A stretch of DNA of 64,000 nt from Campylobacter showae. Its GTDB lineage: Bacteria; Campylobacterota; Campylobacteria; Campylobacterales; Campylobacteraceae. The stretch is taken from assembly GCF_900573985.1 (NCBI RefSeq), contig NZ_UWOK01000001.1:1860001-1924000 (forward strand), read 5' to 3'. The position numbers and the translations under genes are program-made. Positions 63,865 to 64,000 of the stretch are shown here, piece after piece. Each line of letters opens with the position of its first letter. Position 1 is the stretch's first letter. The notes under the pieces are model-generated. The model made no database searches. It saw only the letters and a list, made by a program, of their open reading frames with translations, and was not told the DNA's origin.

Positions 63865-63893
63865 ATTTACTCCTTGTGATTTAAATTTTGTGG

Positions 63894-63899
63894 ATTATA
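63894..63899 (-). promoter_or_regulatory. -10 box before the binding-protein gene
   Basis: Minus-strand TATAAT, 30 nt upstream of the ATG at 63864. Confidence 0.5.
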
Positions 63900-63945
63900 T
63901 AAATTTTTTGCTTCATTTTGGTTTTAATTATCATCTATCTTTATC

Positions 63946-64000
63946 CTAAATTTCACTCAAAATTTTGCGTTTTACGGCTATTAGCTCCTCACTTAGCAGA
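63946..64000 (-). CDS. Possible C-terminal end of a gene cut by the window edge
   Basis: On the minus strand the last 17 codons before a TAG at 63946-63948 read LLSEELIAVKRKILSEI, a plausible helical C-terminus. The other two frames have stops. Too short to name. Confidence 0.35.
   Translation of the reverse strand, partial: LLSEELIAVKRKILSEI

Overview
The window is 64 kb of a Campylobacterota chromosome, most probably a Campylobacter of the showae/rectus/curvus/concisus type. Signs of this: gene order matches C. jejuni blocks as I remember them (metG-fbp-mobB-slt-yggT-gltX1; ppa-adk-aspS-nadK-recN-cbrR-tatD-mltD-rlpA-kdsC-lptC-lptA-engB-mrdA; amiA-tyrS-spoT-rpoZ-pyrH-ftsX-ftsE-trmB-flpA-rluD-rodA); FlgS, FlpA and CbrR homologues are present; base composition is moderate in G+C, above C. 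jejuni; and AAATTT is strikingly frequent on both strands. Species is not determined by the sequence alone.

Layout. 1-6.9 kb: minus-strand translation, sugar and cell-wall genes (metG cut by the left edge, fbp, mobB, slt, yggT, gltX), with one plus-strand lipoprotein. 7-8 kb: mscL and a Crp/Fnr regulator. 8.1-19.9 kb: a long minus-strand cell-envelope run from nadK/recN through cbrR, tatD, two peptidoglycan/lipoprotein genes (mltD, rlpA), hisB, kdsC, lptC, lptA, engB, a small membrane protein and PBP2. 19.9-24.6 kb: plus-strand aspS, adk, a periplasmic OB-fold protein, ppa and a DUF937 protein. 24.9-40.3 kb: a nearly gap-free minus-strand series (rluD, flpA, trmB, ftsE, ftsX, an EnvC-like factor, pyrH, rpoZ, spoT, tyrS, a nitronate monooxygenase-like gene, amiA, mnmC). 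40.3-41.7 kb: rodA and a tRNA with anticodon CAU. 41.8-64 kb: more accessory content: SseB-like and CbrC-like proteins, a 680-bp structured gap, a DUF2130 protein, putP, an amino-acid ABC importer with two binding proteins, thiD-thiE, a small CRISPR-like repeat cluster, a flavodoxin-fold oxidoreductase, unknown membrane proteins, a class V aminotransferase, a nuclease-like gene joined to flgS, several small redox enzymes, a Sel1-type protein and a solute-binding protein.

How genes work together. KdsC-LptC-LptA make and move lipopolysaccharide; PBP2, RodA, Slt, MltD, RlpA, AmiA and the FtsEX/EnvC-like set build and cut peptidoglycan; SpoT with RpoZ supports the stringent response; ThiD-ThiE act in thiamine synthesis.

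The most notable signals are the orphan repeat-spacer cluster between thiE and the oxidoreductase (52049-52255), two genes broken by a one-base loss in a short A tract (nadK and a flavin reductase), an internally shortened YggT protein, a lone DUF234 nuclease-like gene upstream of flgS whose reading frame seems to begin at an ATC codon, and several inverted-repeat elements in gene-free stretches.
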